Below, piece after piece: positions 24,544-34,671 of a DNA stretch of 64,000 nucleotides. This DNA comes from Niastella caeni (GTDB lineage: Bacteria > Bacteroidota > Bacteroidia > Chitinophagales > Chitinophagaceae): NCBI RefSeq assembly GCF_004834005.1, contig NZ_STFF01000001.1, positions 743,347-807,346 of the forward strand, read 5' to 3'. The notes beneath the pieces were generated by a model. It searched no databases. It worked only from the letters and a program-made list of their open reading frames with translations, and had not been told where the DNA came from. The position numbers were made by a program, and so were the translations under genes. The number at the start of each line of letters is the position of its first letter. The first letter of the stretch is position 1.

Positions 24544-26160
24544 TTATTTATCCCACCACATCTTAGAGCTCCAGGTATCACCGCCGGTGAGGCTGCTTAC
24601 ACCTGTTTTATAGTTGGCCGGGTTGGCGGTTGGTTCTGTTGTCGGATATAATTGTCTTCTTGGAATAACACCGCCTGAAAAATTACCGGCATACACAACC
24701 GGTGTCAATACGGGATAGCCCGAGCGCTTCCAGTTGTTCCATGCTTCTACAAAATTCATCAGGATGCCGGTAGTAGCCCAGTATTGTTCATTGATCATCT
24801 TTAATGATGCAGCCGTGGAAGTTACATTCAACGGATTGGCGGCGGCATATGCATTAGCAACTGTAGCGCTGATAGCGGCACTGCTGCCAAAGGCTGCTAA
24901 AGATTGCAATGCGGCTGATACAGCATTTGCATAATGCACGGAAGCCGTAGTGGCGCCCACATTCCAGCCTCTTACTTTTGCTTCTGCCAGTAACAGTTCC
25001 GACTCAGCATAAGTTAACACAAATTGCGGACTGTTCAGATCGGTGTAAATAGCTGCCCGGGGACGTGAATACAGGCCAATGGGGTCTGCATCGTTACCGG
25101 AGCCTGAGGCGCCGGGATAGCCGGGCGCGTTACTGATATCTGTTGCACCGCCATTGAGGTCCCAGCCATTGGGCAATCCACGCTGGTTGGCAAATGTATT
25201 ATCGCCAGTCTTGTTGTCGGGATTCATAGCGGCAGCGAGACCGGGAGACGGTAATTCAGCTATAACAGATACGCGTGGATCAGCGGTTGATTTCAGAAAA
25301 TCCATCAACGTTTTGCTCCATTTTACCTGGTAAAAATCAGCCGCAGTGCCCAAAGAACGGGAGTTTTCGCTGCGATACCCATTGGTATTATCGCCTTTTA
25401 CATAAGCATCTTCTGAAACGGATGAAAGCGTACCACCGGCCGCTGCTTTTTCAGCATATTGCTGTGCTTTAGCGGCATCAGCTTTTACTAACCGCATGGC
25501 AATACGCAGCATCAATGAATAACCGAACTTTTTCCATTTGGCCACATCACCGGCATAAGGGAACAGGTCGGCAATGGGTTTTGCTTTTGATGCATCAAAG
25601 GCTGTCAATGCCCCATCCAGGTCGCTCAACATAGCGGAATACACATCCTGTTGTTTATCATATACCGGGTAATTCACATTCGAAGCCCCCTGCAAAGCCT
25701 GGGAATAAGGGATATCGCCATACAGGTCGGTAATATAGTGTGCGCACAGTACTTTCATTATGGTAGCAGCACTTACTACATTTACCTTATCGGCATTCCC
25801 GCTGTAATTTTTTATAAGTTCCGCGGCCAGTCGCGCGCCCTTATAACCAAGATCGAAGCCACGGCCCGCGTAGTCGTTGGTGTTACCCGATGGAACATAT
25901 TTATCCATATTGCTATAATAATTGGCGGCCCCTGAGGTCGTGGAAGCAAAGATCTGCACCCATCCGCTCTGGAATAAGATGGCGCCGTTATACCCGGTAA
26001 TACCATCGAGATAATTTCGCTGGCTGCCCGATAAAAAGTACTCTGAGTTATAATTAGCGGGGGAGGTTTGGGTAGGATCAGTATTTATTTCTTCAAAGTC
26101 TTTAGTACATCCCGTTAACCCCAATACCGCCAAACCTGTATATAAAAATATTCTTTTCAT
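24544..26160 (-). CDS. SusD-like lipoprotein (pair 2)
   Basis: This 538-residue surface glycan-binding lipoprotein has the start at 26160 and signal MKRIFLYTGLAVLGLTGCTK with lipobox Cys 17. Family landmarks are DFEEINTDPTQTSP, the TDLYGDIPYSQALQG segment, FGYSLMLRIAMRLVKADAA and the closing MWWDK, as in the SusD-like (SusD/RagB) superfamily. It directly follows its SusC (45 bp between the ATG of this gene and the SusC stop). It is followed by an inverted heptamer array that begins right after the double stop. Confidence 0.93.
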   Translation of the reverse strand: MKRIFLYTGLAVLGLTGCTKDFEEINTDPTQTSPANYNSEYFLSGSQRNYLDGITGYNGAILFQSGWVQIFASTTSGAANYYSNMDKYVPSGNTNDYAGRGFDLGYKGARLAAELIKNYSGNADKVNVVSAATIMKVLCAHYITDLYGDIPYSQALQGASNVNYPVYDKQQDVYSAMLSDLDGALTAFDASKAKPIADLFPYAGDVAKWKKFGYSLMLRIAMRLVKADAAKAQQYAEKAAAGGTLSSVSEDAYVKGDNTNGYRSENSRSLGTAADFYQVKWSKTLMDFLKSTADPRVSVIAELPSPGLAAAMNPDNKTGDNTFANQRGLPNGWDLNGGATDISNAPGYPGASGSGNDADPIGLYSRPRAAIYTDLNSPQFVLTYAESELLLAEAKVRGWNVGATTASVHYANAVSAALQSLAAFGSSAAISATVANAYAAANPLNVTSTAASLKMINEQYWATTGILMNFVEAWNNWKRSGYPVLTPVVYAGNFSGGVIPRRQLYPTTEPTANPANYKTGVSSLTGGDTWSSKMWWDK

Positions 26161-26205
26161 TTCGGAAATTTTATTGTTTAAATAATAGCTCGTCAACTGG
26201 GTCTA

Positions 26206-29200
26206 CTATTTTTTAAATTTTAAATTCAGGTTAACGCCATAGGTGCGTGTAGAAGGCAGGCTGGTTCCTTCAATACCATAATATCTTACGTTAGAACCGA
26301 ACTGTGATTCCGGATCGATGTTATCGCTATTCTTCATGATGATCCACAGATTGCGGGCAACAAAAGAAATTTGCGCAGATCTGAAGATCACTGATTTGCT
26401 TACTATTGAGGCTGGTATGGTATAGCCTAATTGCACCTGCCGAAGTTTAATAAAATCTCCATCCAGCACGTGTGTTCCGGTAACCTGTTGTGCTAATGCC
26501 CTGTAATAACCCTGGGCATCGGCTTTTACAGTATTGGTAGCGCCTGTTGAAGTTACCCCTTTGGTAATACCATCACGACCTTCGAGCGTCATTTTATTCA
26601 ACCCGCGGAGGATGGAATAATAACTGGTGGCACTGAGTATTTTGTTACCAAAATTGTAATCGATTAGGAAAGAGAAGGTAAGGCCTTTGAAATTAAATTC
26701 ATTATTTAAACCACCATACAGGGTTGGCAACACACTACCCCAGCCTATCAGGCTATCGCCTCTTACGGGATATCCTGATCCGTCAACCACTATTTCGCCT
26801 TTTGAATCGCGCTTGTAATCGTATCCCATGATCTGCGGGCCGGCCAAGCCTTCTACATAAGCAGTAATGGCATTGCCCAGGGTTCCCCGGTTTTGGCCCA
26901 GGTTTACGTTGTTACCATTCGCGTCTGTTCTAAGCACTTTATTCTTAACATGCGTAAGATTAAAAGTGGCGGTCCAGCTAAGATCTTTGCTTTTAATTGG
27001 CGAGCCGCTGATCATCAACTCCAGTCCTTTGTTCTGGGTTTGACCGTTTGCAATGTAACCGCTGGTATAACCGGTGGCAATGCTAAAGGTGGCGGGCATG
27101 ATCTCATCCCTTGTTTTCTTGGTGAAATAAGCGATGTCAACATTCAGCCGGTTGCCCAGCAGTCTCAGTTCTGTGCCTATTTCAAACTCCGATACGGTAA
27201 ATGGTTTTAACAAACCACTGGGCAGTGAGGTACTGAACTGGCCAATAGGTATTCCACTGAAATTATTACCGAGTGAATAATACACCTGGGTTTGATACGC
27301 CGCTGTAAGCTCATTGCTGGTAACGGCATAAGAGGCCCTCAGTTTACCGAAATCCAGGTTATTAATATTCGTTAATTCAGAAAAGATCAAACTGGCTGAA
27401 ACTGATGGAACGAAGATGCTGTTGTTGTCAACCGGCAGCGTTGAATACGCATCGTACCGGCCGGTTGTACCGATGGTTAGGAAGTTCTTATAAGCCAGGT
27501 CGAGGGTATAGTAAGCAGAATTTACCTGTGATTTATAAAAACTATAATCCCGGTTAAAATTCTGTACGTTATTAAAACTGTACTGGTAAGGCAGTATGAA
27601 CGGGCCACCGCCGATCTTTATTCTTTCTTCCTGGTTCTTACGCAGGTTGGCGCCAATGGCCGCATCGAAACTCAGATCTTCTGTTATTTTATGTGAAGCA
27701 CCGATCAATCCATCTACGTTCAATTCAAAACGTTCTGTGGAGGCCAGGTCATCCAGGCCACCGGCCCTGTTTTGAGAATACGCCGTTCCCCAGGGCGTTA
27801 CTTTAAACAGCCGGTCGTGCGCCACATCATATCCAACGCGTCCCATGGCATACATCCATTTTGTGAAATTGTACCGAAGGGCAGTAGAAGAGATAAACCG
27901 TTTACGGCCCAGGTTATTTACATACTGGTTCACAACAAACCAGGGATTGGAAACATATTCATCATCACTGAACTGGATCTCATACCCGTTTGCAGGATTA
28001 TAGCCCGGCTTCAGGATATTCTGATCAATATTGGTAGCGAGGAACAGCCCGTTATTGGGGTTCATGGGACCATCGCTCAACTGCGGCCGGTTCGTTGATT
28101 TTTCATCAATATAATTGGCCATGATCTTCACAGACAATTTATCGGTGATGTTTTGATCAATATTTAAATTAATGGTCTTTCTATCGAGGCCGCTGTTACG
28201 TACGATAGATTCGTTATTCAGGTTCGACAACGATAACCGGAACGAACCACTTTCTCCGCCCTTCGAAACGGCGATCGTGTTAGTAAAAGAAGGACCGGTA
28301 CGATAGAAATTCTTTATGTTGTCTCTCTGTGCAGAGTAAGCATAGGATTTGCCATCAAACTGAATAACCTGCGAGCCATCCAGTTTGGCGCCCCAACTCA
28401 TTCTACCAGATTGTTGTGCTGCAGCAACGGTAGTAGGTTTTGCGCCGCCAATGCCTTGTCCGTATTCATACTGAAAATCGGTTAGATCCATTGCTTTATC
28501 AACCATGAAATTCATGTTGTAGTCTACAGAAAAATCACCGCGTTTGCCCGATTTGGTCGTAATAAGAATGACACCGTTTGAAGCTCTTGAACCGTACAGG
28601 GCCGATGCTGCCTGGCCTTTCAATACGGTCATGGTTTCAATGTCATCGGGGTTGATGTTACCGATACCGTCGCCGTTATCTGAACCACCCCATTCGCCCG
28701 AGCTACCTCTCTGGGTATTATCCATCGGCACGCCGTTAATAACAAAAAGCGGCGAGCCCGGGTTGTTCATGCTTGGCAAACCGCGTAATAATAATTTAAC
28801 TGTACCACCGGGACCGCCATTGGTTCCGGATACTTTTAAACCGGCCACCCGGCCGCTTAATGAATTGGCTACATTGGTTTCCCTTGCCTGGTTCAACTGA
28901 TCACCCACAACGGTTGACACAGAGTAACCCACTTTTCGGGCTTCCTTTGAAATGCCTAAAGCGGTTACTACTACCTCACCCAGTTGCTGACCATTTCCTT
29001 CTTCCAATGTGAACGCCACATTGTCCTGACTGGCATCTACATCGATGGTTCGTGAGCCGTACCCTATGGAAGATGCTTCGAGTTGAATTTTACCGGTTGG
29101 TACCTGTAATCTAAAAACACCGGCCATGTCGGTAACAGTCTCAATGTTTTTACCTTTTACTTTAATTGTTACTGAGGGAATCCCAGTACCGGCTTTGTCT

Positions 29201-29286
29201 TTAACAGACCCTGATATTTGTCGTGTTTGGGCCAGTACTGCCGAATGCAGCAAAATAAATGCAATTAGCAGGCGAACATGTCTCAT
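26206..29286 (-). CDS. SusC-family TonB-dependent transporter (pair 2)
   Basis: About 1026 residues with the ATG at 29286 (a TTG at 29292 is the only further start). The signal ends near AVLAQ, then a carboxypeptidase-D-like domain (ISGSVKDKAGTGIPSVTIKV), the linker GEVVVTALGISKEARKVGYS, the plug (LLLRGLPSMNNPGSPLFVIN) and the barrel, closing TYGVNLNLKFKK. No STN domain is present. The locus behind it holds an FG-GAP protein and a haloperoxidase-like protein but no glycoside hydrolase, so its substrate may not be a polysaccharide. Confidence 0.95.
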   Translation of the reverse strand: MRHVRLLIAFILLHSAVLAQTRQISGSVKDKAGTGIPSVTIKVKGKNIETVTDMAGVFRLQVPTGKIQLEASSIGYGSRTIDVDASQDNVAFTLEEGNGQQLGEVVVTALGISKEARKVGYSVSTVVGDQLNQARETNVANSLSGRVAGLKVSGTNGGPGGTVKLLLRGLPSMNNPGSPLFVINGVPMDNTQRGSSGEWGGSDNGDGIGNINPDDIETMTVLKGQAASALYGSRASNGVILITTKSGKRGDFSVDYNMNFMVDKAMDLTDFQYEYGQGIGGAKPTTVAAAQQSGRMSWGAKLDGSQVIQFDGKSYAYSAQRDNIKNFYRTGPSFTNTIAVSKGGESGSFRLSLSNLNNESIVRNSGLDRKTINLNIDQNITDKLSVKIMANYIDEKSTNRPQLSDGPMNPNNGLFLATNIDQNILKPGYNPANGYEIQFSDDEYVSNPWFVVNQYVNNLGRKRFISSTALRYNFTKWMYAMGRVGYDVAHDRLFKVTPWGTAYSQNRAGGLDDLASTERFELNVDGLIGASHKITEDLSFDAAIGANLRKNQEERIKIGGGPFILPYQYSFNNVQNFNRDYSFYKSQVNSAYYTLDLAYKNFLTIGTTGRYDAYSTLPVDNNSIFVPSVSASLIFSELTNINNLDFGKLRASYAVTSNELTAAYQTQVYYSLGNNFSGIPIGQFSTSLPSGLLKPFTVSEFEIGTELRLLGNRLNVDIAYFTKKTRDEIMPATFSIATGYTSGYIANGQTQNKGLELMISGSPIKSKDLSWTATFNLTHVKNKVLRTDANGNNVNLGQNRGTLGNAITAYVEGLAGPQIMGYDYKRDSKGEIVVDGSGYPVRGDSLIGWGSVLPTLYGGLNNEFNFKGLTFSFLIDYNFGNKILSATSYYSILRGLNKMTLEGRDGITKGVTSTGATNTVKADAQGYYRALAQQVTGTHVLDGDFIKLRQVQLGYTIPASIVSKSVIFRSAQISFVARNLWIIMKNSDNIDPESQFGSNVRYYGIEGTSLPSTRTYGVNLNLKFKK

Positions 29287-29694
29287 TAGCAATTGATTTT
29301 ATAATGATTAAATAACTCCCAATAGAAGATGTTAACAAAATGACATAGCATAGACAGGCAGTCTTTTTACTGACCGCAATCATTTTGAAAAACTCCCTAT
29401 TAGTGTTAAGGCCCTTTCAATTAAGGGTTCGGTGAAGTGTTATGTTTTAGTTCTGGTTATACTAAACAATGACATGGTATATTCTTACCAAAGTATTTTA
29501 GATACATATGGCTGCATCTTTATAGTGTATGCAAATACCATTTTGTAATAAAGAATTAACAATTTCTTTTTTATTAGGCAAACATTTTCAATAATATGAT
29601 GCAAGCATTAAAAAAAAATATAAAAGATAATTACAGTCAAGCTGAATGTTGACACCTAATATTGATATTGTTGCCGTTAGGGGTTGAAGAAAAG
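29287..29694. other. Upstream region of SusC/SusD pair 2
   Basis: About 400 bp, AT-rich, with no credible gene. I looked for TAnnTTTG on the minus strand; near 29490 TACTTTG is one base short of the spacing, so no promoter is called. A CCCTT-N6-AAGGG hairpin near 29411-29426 is weak. None of the susC pair-1 palindromes recurs here. Confidence 0.4.
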
Positions 29695-29816
29695 CACCAA
29701 AAATCAAATTCCAAAAACAAAAGAATACCAGGAGCCAAATTCCAGGTACCAGTGTTCCATAGTATGCTTTGGGATTTGAATTTTTTATTTGGGTTGTGAT
29801 TTGATATTTGTTTAAG
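29695..29816. repeat. Inverted heptamer array after the FGE/sialidase fusion gene
   Basis: Left arm 29695-29750 has eight A/C-rich heptamers of AATCAAA or TTCCAAA type. Right arm 29768-29816 has seven T/G-rich heptamers of TTTGGGA or TTTGAAT type. The arms are roughly complementary with a 17-bp spacer. The right arm abuts the stop codon at 29817 exactly. Confidence 0.75.
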
Positions 29817-31808
29817 CTATGGCAACTGCAACCAGGCTAAAGTGAAGCGATAATATAGATTACTACTAATAAGGTGTATCACATTATCAGGGCTTTGGGT
29901 TGCTGCCAGGTATCCTTTGGGTTCGGAATGTGTAGTATCCATTGTAAAAGGGCCCGTCCAGGCGCCGCCTTCCAGATGCCGCATTACATTATCAGTAAGC
30001 AGTTTTTTTATTGGCCAGGTCTTTCCTTCATCAAATGAGAGGGCGGCATACATGCCATACCCCTTATACTTTGTACCATCGGGTTTAGTGAAGTCCATTC
30101 CTTCTATGCCGGATTTACCGGCACTGTGGGTGAATGATACCAATAATAACGGTCCTTCATTCAGGCGGCGTAAAACAAGCCGTTGTCCGCTGCTTATCGG
30201 CGGAAATACAGACGGAGCATATTGCCAGGTGGCGCCGCCATCGTTCGAAATACTCATGGGCATCCTTTCGCCCAAACTATCTGACTTGATATTATCATTA
30301 CGGCCCAGCGCCAGATACCGGCCATCTTTTAGTTGCACTACACTGGCATGGATACCCGCAATTAACCCGCCTACACTGCCATTATTATAAATTGGTGTAA
30401 TGGGTAATGAATAAGGGGTTGTCCAATGCATGCCCTTGTCTTTGCTAATATGTATAGCTGTTCCGCCGCGCGGACCGGGATCAGCATCACACAGTTGAAC
30501 CAGCCAGCCTTCGCGCGTGATTATAGAACCGGCAATCACCTGGTGTCGTTTGGTATGTTCGGGTGCTATCAATACAGGTTTCGACCAGGTAGAACCGTTA
30601 TTGGTGCTGGTGCGCATGATCATCGCCAGGTTCTGCCAGTCGCCCGCAGCTTCCAAACCATTGATATGATATAATATTCCTTTTTGATCGTATATAAGTG
30701 AAGTGCCGGTAACATTCCTGTCGGGCACACTGAAAAACATAGATGCCGTATCCCATGCTTTTTTACCAGCGCGTAACCGGCTGGCCAATATAACCATCTC
30801 ACGCCCCGATTCGGCATTGGTGCTAAACCAGGCAACCAGCAGATCGCCATTGGGGCACCAGGTAATAGCCGGACAATGATTGTGTGCATAAAATGGCGTA
30901 CCCGAACTGCTGTCGGGTTTTCTTACATATACTATGGGTGCATCAAACAGTGGTTGCGTTACTTTCTTCCATATATATTTTTGTTGCGATACCTGCACAC
31001 TATTTGCGGGAGCCGGTTCTGCAATGGTTGCTTTAGTACCCGGCATGACGCCCTGCACCACTCTGAATCCGGTGAGCCAGTGTTTGTCTTCCGGCAACAT
31101 ACCCTGCCGGTTAGCCGAGCGTAAGAAGCGTACCGGTGTATTATGGCTGCCGCCTCTTGTTACGCGGCTTAATCCTGATTGCCTGCCCACCGGATCTTTC
31201 TGAGTGCCGGCAGTATAAGCCCCATACCAGTCATGGCACCACTCTTCAACATTGCCATGCATATCGTACAAGCCCCAGGAATTGGGAGCGGTTTGGGCTA
31301 CGCGTAAGGAAACCGGTACGGGAGTTCTGTTGGTATGTTGTAGTTTCTGATAACTGGCCGGCAACTCATCGCCGGTGCTATAATCGGTAGTGGTTCCTGC
31401 GCGGCAGGCATATTCCCATTCCGCTTCTGTTGGCAATCGATATGGTTTTCCTTCCCTGCGGGATAACCAGGCACAAAAAGCCACCGCTTCTTCATAATTA
31501 ACAAAGGTCACCGCTTCATCATCCTGCAATGAAAAACCATTTTTTCCGCGCAGCTTACTATGCGCCGGATCAAACGCTTCATATTGTTTGTTGGTGATCT
31601 CTGTGGCCGACATTTTGAAACCATTGGTAATGGTAACTGCATGCACAGGGCTTTCATCCGCATCTTCCTTTCCCCGGTTCGATCCCCTATTAAATGTTCC
31701 TGCCGGAACATCAACCAACCGTATACCAATTGAATTGGTTTGTTGGGCAATACTTTTCAATCCGGTTTGTACAAGGAGAAGAAATATAACAGACCACCGG
31801 CAATACAT
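29817..31808 (-). CDS. SUMF1/FGE-like domain fused to a sialidase-like domain
   Basis: This 663-residue secreted protein (signal ending near SIAQQ) has an N-terminal formylglycine-generating-enzyme-like domain (about residues 28-262: VDVPAGTFNRGSNRGKEDAD, PYRLPTEAEWEYACRAG, GNVEEWCHDWYG, RVTRGGSHNTPVRFLRSANR) and a C-terminal BNR/Asp-box propeller (about 290-660). Four Asp-box-like motifs are visible: STNNGSTW, SKDKGMHW, SNDGGATW and SFDEGKTW. After RGGS the FGE catalytic cysteines are absent, so the first domain is unlikely to make formylglycine. The second domain may be a sialidase or another exo-hydrolase. It is the last gene of the GH operon. Confidence 0.88.
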   Translation of the reverse strand: MYCRWSVIFLLLVQTGLKSIAQQTNSIGIRLVDVPAGTFNRGSNRGKEDADESPVHAVTITNGFKMSATEITNKQYEAFDPAHSKLRGKNGFSLQDDEAVTFVNYEEAVAFCAWLSRREGKPYRLPTEAEWEYACRAGTTTDYSTGDELPASYQKLQHTNRTPVPVSLRVAQTAPNSWGLYDMHGNVEEWCHDWYGAYTAGTQKDPVGRQSGLSRVTRGGSHNTPVRFLRSANRQGMLPEDKHWLTGFRVVQGVMPGTKATIAEPAPANSVQVSQQKYIWKKVTQPLFDAPIVYVRKPDSSSGTPFYAHNHCPAITWCPNGDLLVAWFSTNAESGREMVILASRLRAGKKAWDTASMFFSVPDRNVTGTSLIYDQKGILYHINGLEAAGDWQNLAMIMRTSTNNGSTWSKPVLIAPEHTKRHQVIAGSIITREGWLVQLCDADPGPRGGTAIHISKDKGMHWTTPYSLPITPIYNNGSVGGLIAGIHASVVQLKDGRYLALGRNDNIKSDSLGERMPMSISNDGGATWQYAPSVFPPISSGQRLVLRRLNEGPLLLVSFTHSAGKSGIEGMDFTKPDGTKYKGYGMYAALSFDEGKTWPIKKLLTDNVMRHLEGGAWTGPFTMDTTHSEPKGYLAATQSPDNVIHLISSNLYYRFTLAWLQLP

Positions 31809-31859
31809 ATTTGAAGTGATATTTATAAGTTACTGTATCGTTGTAAAATAATAAAAAGC

Positions 31860-31985
31860 GAGTAGTAAGTGGCGAGTAGCGAGTAGGAAAGCAAATAAAA
31901 AATAGCGAGCGATGAGTAAAACGTCCCACTAGCTACTTACCACTAGCTCTATGCACTTTCTACCTCTAACAGCTACAATCACATA
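31860..31985. repeat. Heptamer array between the GH2 and fusion genes
   Basis: Plus-sense units GAGTAGN from 31860 to 31887, then degenerate units, then a complementary arm of ACTAGCT and ACTTACC units (31927-31950). The 7-bp phase continues weakly to the GH2 stop codon. The region lies 51 bp upstream of the fusion gene start. Confidence 0.65.
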
Positions 31986-31991
31986 GATATC

Positions 31992-34613
31992 CTAGTTATT
32001 AACAGGAATTTCCTGCGAAGATACATTCCACCCTTCTACACTAATAGCAGGTGTTATGGCTCCATCATATTCAACAATGATCTTCTTCTCGCCGCCCGGT
32101 ACTACGGAGAAATAATTGTCGCTATAAAAAACGGGCAATACCCGGTCTTTCTTTTTAGCATCCAGCAAAGTGACCCGGTTAAAAAAAGCAACGGGATTGT
32201 TCGCTGCATTGGCCAGGGTCACTTCAATTTTTCCTTTGCCCATTGGCGTTGCTTTTACTTTTAAAGTAGCCGGCGCCATAGATTGCAACCCGGAATAATT
32301 TCCTGTTGCATCGGGCCACCAGTAAAAGTTATCACTGATCACCTGTTTCTTTTCATTTAACAATTGCAAGGAAAGGAATACGCCTTTGTCCTTTGCCAGT
32401 TTGTTCATTAATTCTTTTACCGACAGAATGCGTTTTGCAGAGGAGGGTTCTACATAAGTAAATACCTGCGTTACAAAACTATCTTTCCCCGACAGTTCGT
32501 AAAAGCGTACCGCCAGCATCATATTTCGCTTTTCTTCAAAACTGTTGTTCACGATCGTTACCATGCCATCTGTTGGGTTACACATTACATGCAGCGGTTC
32601 GCTGCCATTACGCAAACCAAATAAACAGGCATTGGGATCGAGGTAATAATCATACATCTGTCCACGCAAAGCCGTCCAGGGATTTTGTGTTTTCCAGATA
32701 ATAAAACCGGTATACCATTCCCACATCCGGTTACTGAATCCTTCTGCCAGCGCGCGATACTGATCGTAGTTTACCAACTGTGCCTTTTTGGTGAAGTCAG
32801 GTACATCTTTAGCGGCGCCATACGGGTCGATGTACTGGTTGTAGCCGATGTATTTATGATAATCCCAAACAGAATCTACTTTGTTAGAAGGATACTGAGG
32901 TACCTGCATATTCTCCATAGGCATGAACCGCTTTAAAGAAGCGTAATCCCCTACGCCCACCGATCCTACTTCAGAGTTGAAAGGAAAAGTTCTATGCTCC
33001 CAGAAAGTAACCGGGTTTTGAATCCCATACGGTCCATCGCCATTACCGCCCAATGCATTGTACGACATTTCATCGCTGTTTGAATAATCAACAAACCAAC
33101 GCGTGCCATCCAATGCCGGTAAAATAGAATCTCTCATAGGAACGAGAATATCTTCGGGCGGGGTAATTTCATTACCGCCACACCAGATGGCGAGTGATGG
33201 ATGATTGCGCACCAGTTTCACCTGGTCGGCAACAGACTGCAGGAACAACGAATGATCATTGGGATAATTTCTGCGCGTCCATTGATCTTCCGATTTCATG
33301 GGATCTACCCATCGGCCATTGCAATCGCCCGACATCCAGAAATCCTGCATCACCAGCATACCATACCGATCGCAGGCGTTAAAAAATTCTGGCCGCTCTA
33401 TCAGCGCGCCACCCCATACCCGGATGAGGTTTAGGTTCATATCGCGATGATAACGTACCTCCGCATCAAAGCGTTGATCTGTAAAACGAAGCATGGCATC
33501 GGAGATGATCCAGTTGCCGCCTTTGATGAATATCTTTTGTCCGTTTACTGATACCTGTTTGCTACGCGTAATGGCATTCCATTCGGTTTGAATTTCCCGA
33601 ACACCAACTGTCACTTTTTCTTCATCAGCAACAGTTTGTCCATCTTCCAGGAATTGAAACCGGGTGGCATATAAATTTTGCGGGCCATAACCACTGGGCC
33701 ACCACAATTTTGGGTTGTTGAATTGGAACGCGGGCAACGCCACTTCTTTCACGGCGCCTGGTTCCAGAGACACAGCTTGCTTCACAATTTGTCCATCTAT
33801 TTCATATTGTAAAACGCCATCTTTCTTTGTGGAAGTTGGGTTTTCCAGTTCGGCGCTCGCCACAATTTGTACCGGCAGTTGTGTTCCTTCGGGCTTACGC
33901 ACACCTGGCACTTGTGTTACCACATGCGGGTTCTTTATATTCACCGCCCCCGTTCTTTCGATATATACTTTATCCCAAATGCCGGTATTACGATCACGCA
34001 TAGGTTGAATCCAGTCCCACCCCGCTACATACTGATGCGATACGTTACGGGCAATGGTACCATCGCCGCCTTGCCCGCCATTGGGGTTACCAACCGGGTC
34101 AATAGGATATACAATAACAGCCAACCGGTTGGGGCCACTGCTATTCAGCAACCGGGTAATATTATAGTTCTGCCGCAGGAACATTCCGTGATGACGGGCG
34201 TTGTTCACTTTCTTTCCATTCAAAAATATATCGCAACTGTAGTTAACGCCTCTGAACTGCAACCACACCTGTTCATTGCCCTGGGGGGCTTTTTCTGTAA
34301 ACTCTTTTACAAACCAATAGGTATAATGGTCGCGACCGGTTCTATAAATGTCAGGGATCTTTTCATTGTTCATTCCATAGAAAGGATCGGGCACTTTTTT
34401 ATTATCCAGCAAAGTGGTCAACACGGTGCCGGGTACTGTTGCTGGCATCCATCCTTTCACCGACCAGGATGTTGCAGAAACTTTTTCGCCATTTACTTTC
34501 ACCGAACCAATAGGTGCACATACCCAACCGCTGTTCAATTCGTAGCGGTTCTGGGCTGATGCTATGTTAACTGTTAATATGAGTAGCCAGGTTAGTTTTT
34601 TAATACTTTTCAT
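31992..34613 (-). CDS. GH2-family beta-mannosidase/exo-glucosaminidase-like enzyme
   Basis: This 873-residue secreted glycosidase (signal ending NIASAQ) has a sugar-binding N-terminal domain with VPGTVLTTLLDNKKVPDPFY, immunoglobulin-like domains, a (beta/alpha)8 barrel, and C-terminal beta domains. The acid/base is the Glu of WCGGNEITPPED (about residue 482) and the likely nucleophile the Glu of FNSEVGSVGVG (about 548). The layout and GGNE motif resemble exo-beta-glucosaminidases (CsxA) and endo-beta-mannosidases of GH2 rather than beta-galactosidases. It would trim beta-mannose or beta-glucosamine ends; the choice is open. Confidence 0.88.
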   Translation of the reverse strand: MKSIKKLTWLLILTVNIASAQNRYELNSGWVCAPIGSVKVNGEKVSATSWSVKGWMPATVPGTVLTTLLDNKKVPDPFYGMNNEKIPDIYRTGRDHYTYWFVKEFTEKAPQGNEQVWLQFRGVNYSCDIFLNGKKVNNARHHGMFLRQNYNITRLLNSSGPNRLAVIVYPIDPVGNPNGGQGGDGTIARNVSHQYVAGWDWIQPMRDRNTGIWDKVYIERTGAVNIKNPHVVTQVPGVRKPEGTQLPVQIVASAELENPTSTKKDGVLQYEIDGQIVKQAVSLEPGAVKEVALPAFQFNNPKLWWPSGYGPQNLYATRFQFLEDGQTVADEEKVTVGVREIQTEWNAITRSKQVSVNGQKIFIKGGNWIISDAMLRFTDQRFDAEVRYHRDMNLNLIRVWGGALIERPEFFNACDRYGMLVMQDFWMSGDCNGRWVDPMKSEDQWTRRNYPNDHSLFLQSVADQVKLVRNHPSLAIWCGGNEITPPEDILVPMRDSILPALDGTRWFVDYSNSDEMSYNALGGNGDGPYGIQNPVTFWEHRTFPFNSEVGSVGVGDYASLKRFMPMENMQVPQYPSNKVDSVWDYHKYIGYNQYIDPYGAAKDVPDFTKKAQLVNYDQYRALAEGFSNRMWEWYTGFIIWKTQNPWTALRGQMYDYYLDPNACLFGLRNGSEPLHVMCNPTDGMVTIVNNSFEEKRNMMLAVRFYELSGKDSFVTQVFTYVEPSSAKRILSVKELMNKLAKDKGVFLSLQLLNEKKQVISDNFYWWPDATGNYSGLQSMAPATLKVKATPMGKGKIEVTLANAANNPVAFFNRVTLLDAKKKDRVLPVFYSDNYFSVVPGGEKKIIVEYDGAITPAISVEGWNVSSQEIPVNN

Positions 34614-34671
34614 TTTTTATGATTCACTTTTATTAGTAAGGAACTGAAGCAGGACGTAGGAAGAAATTGCT

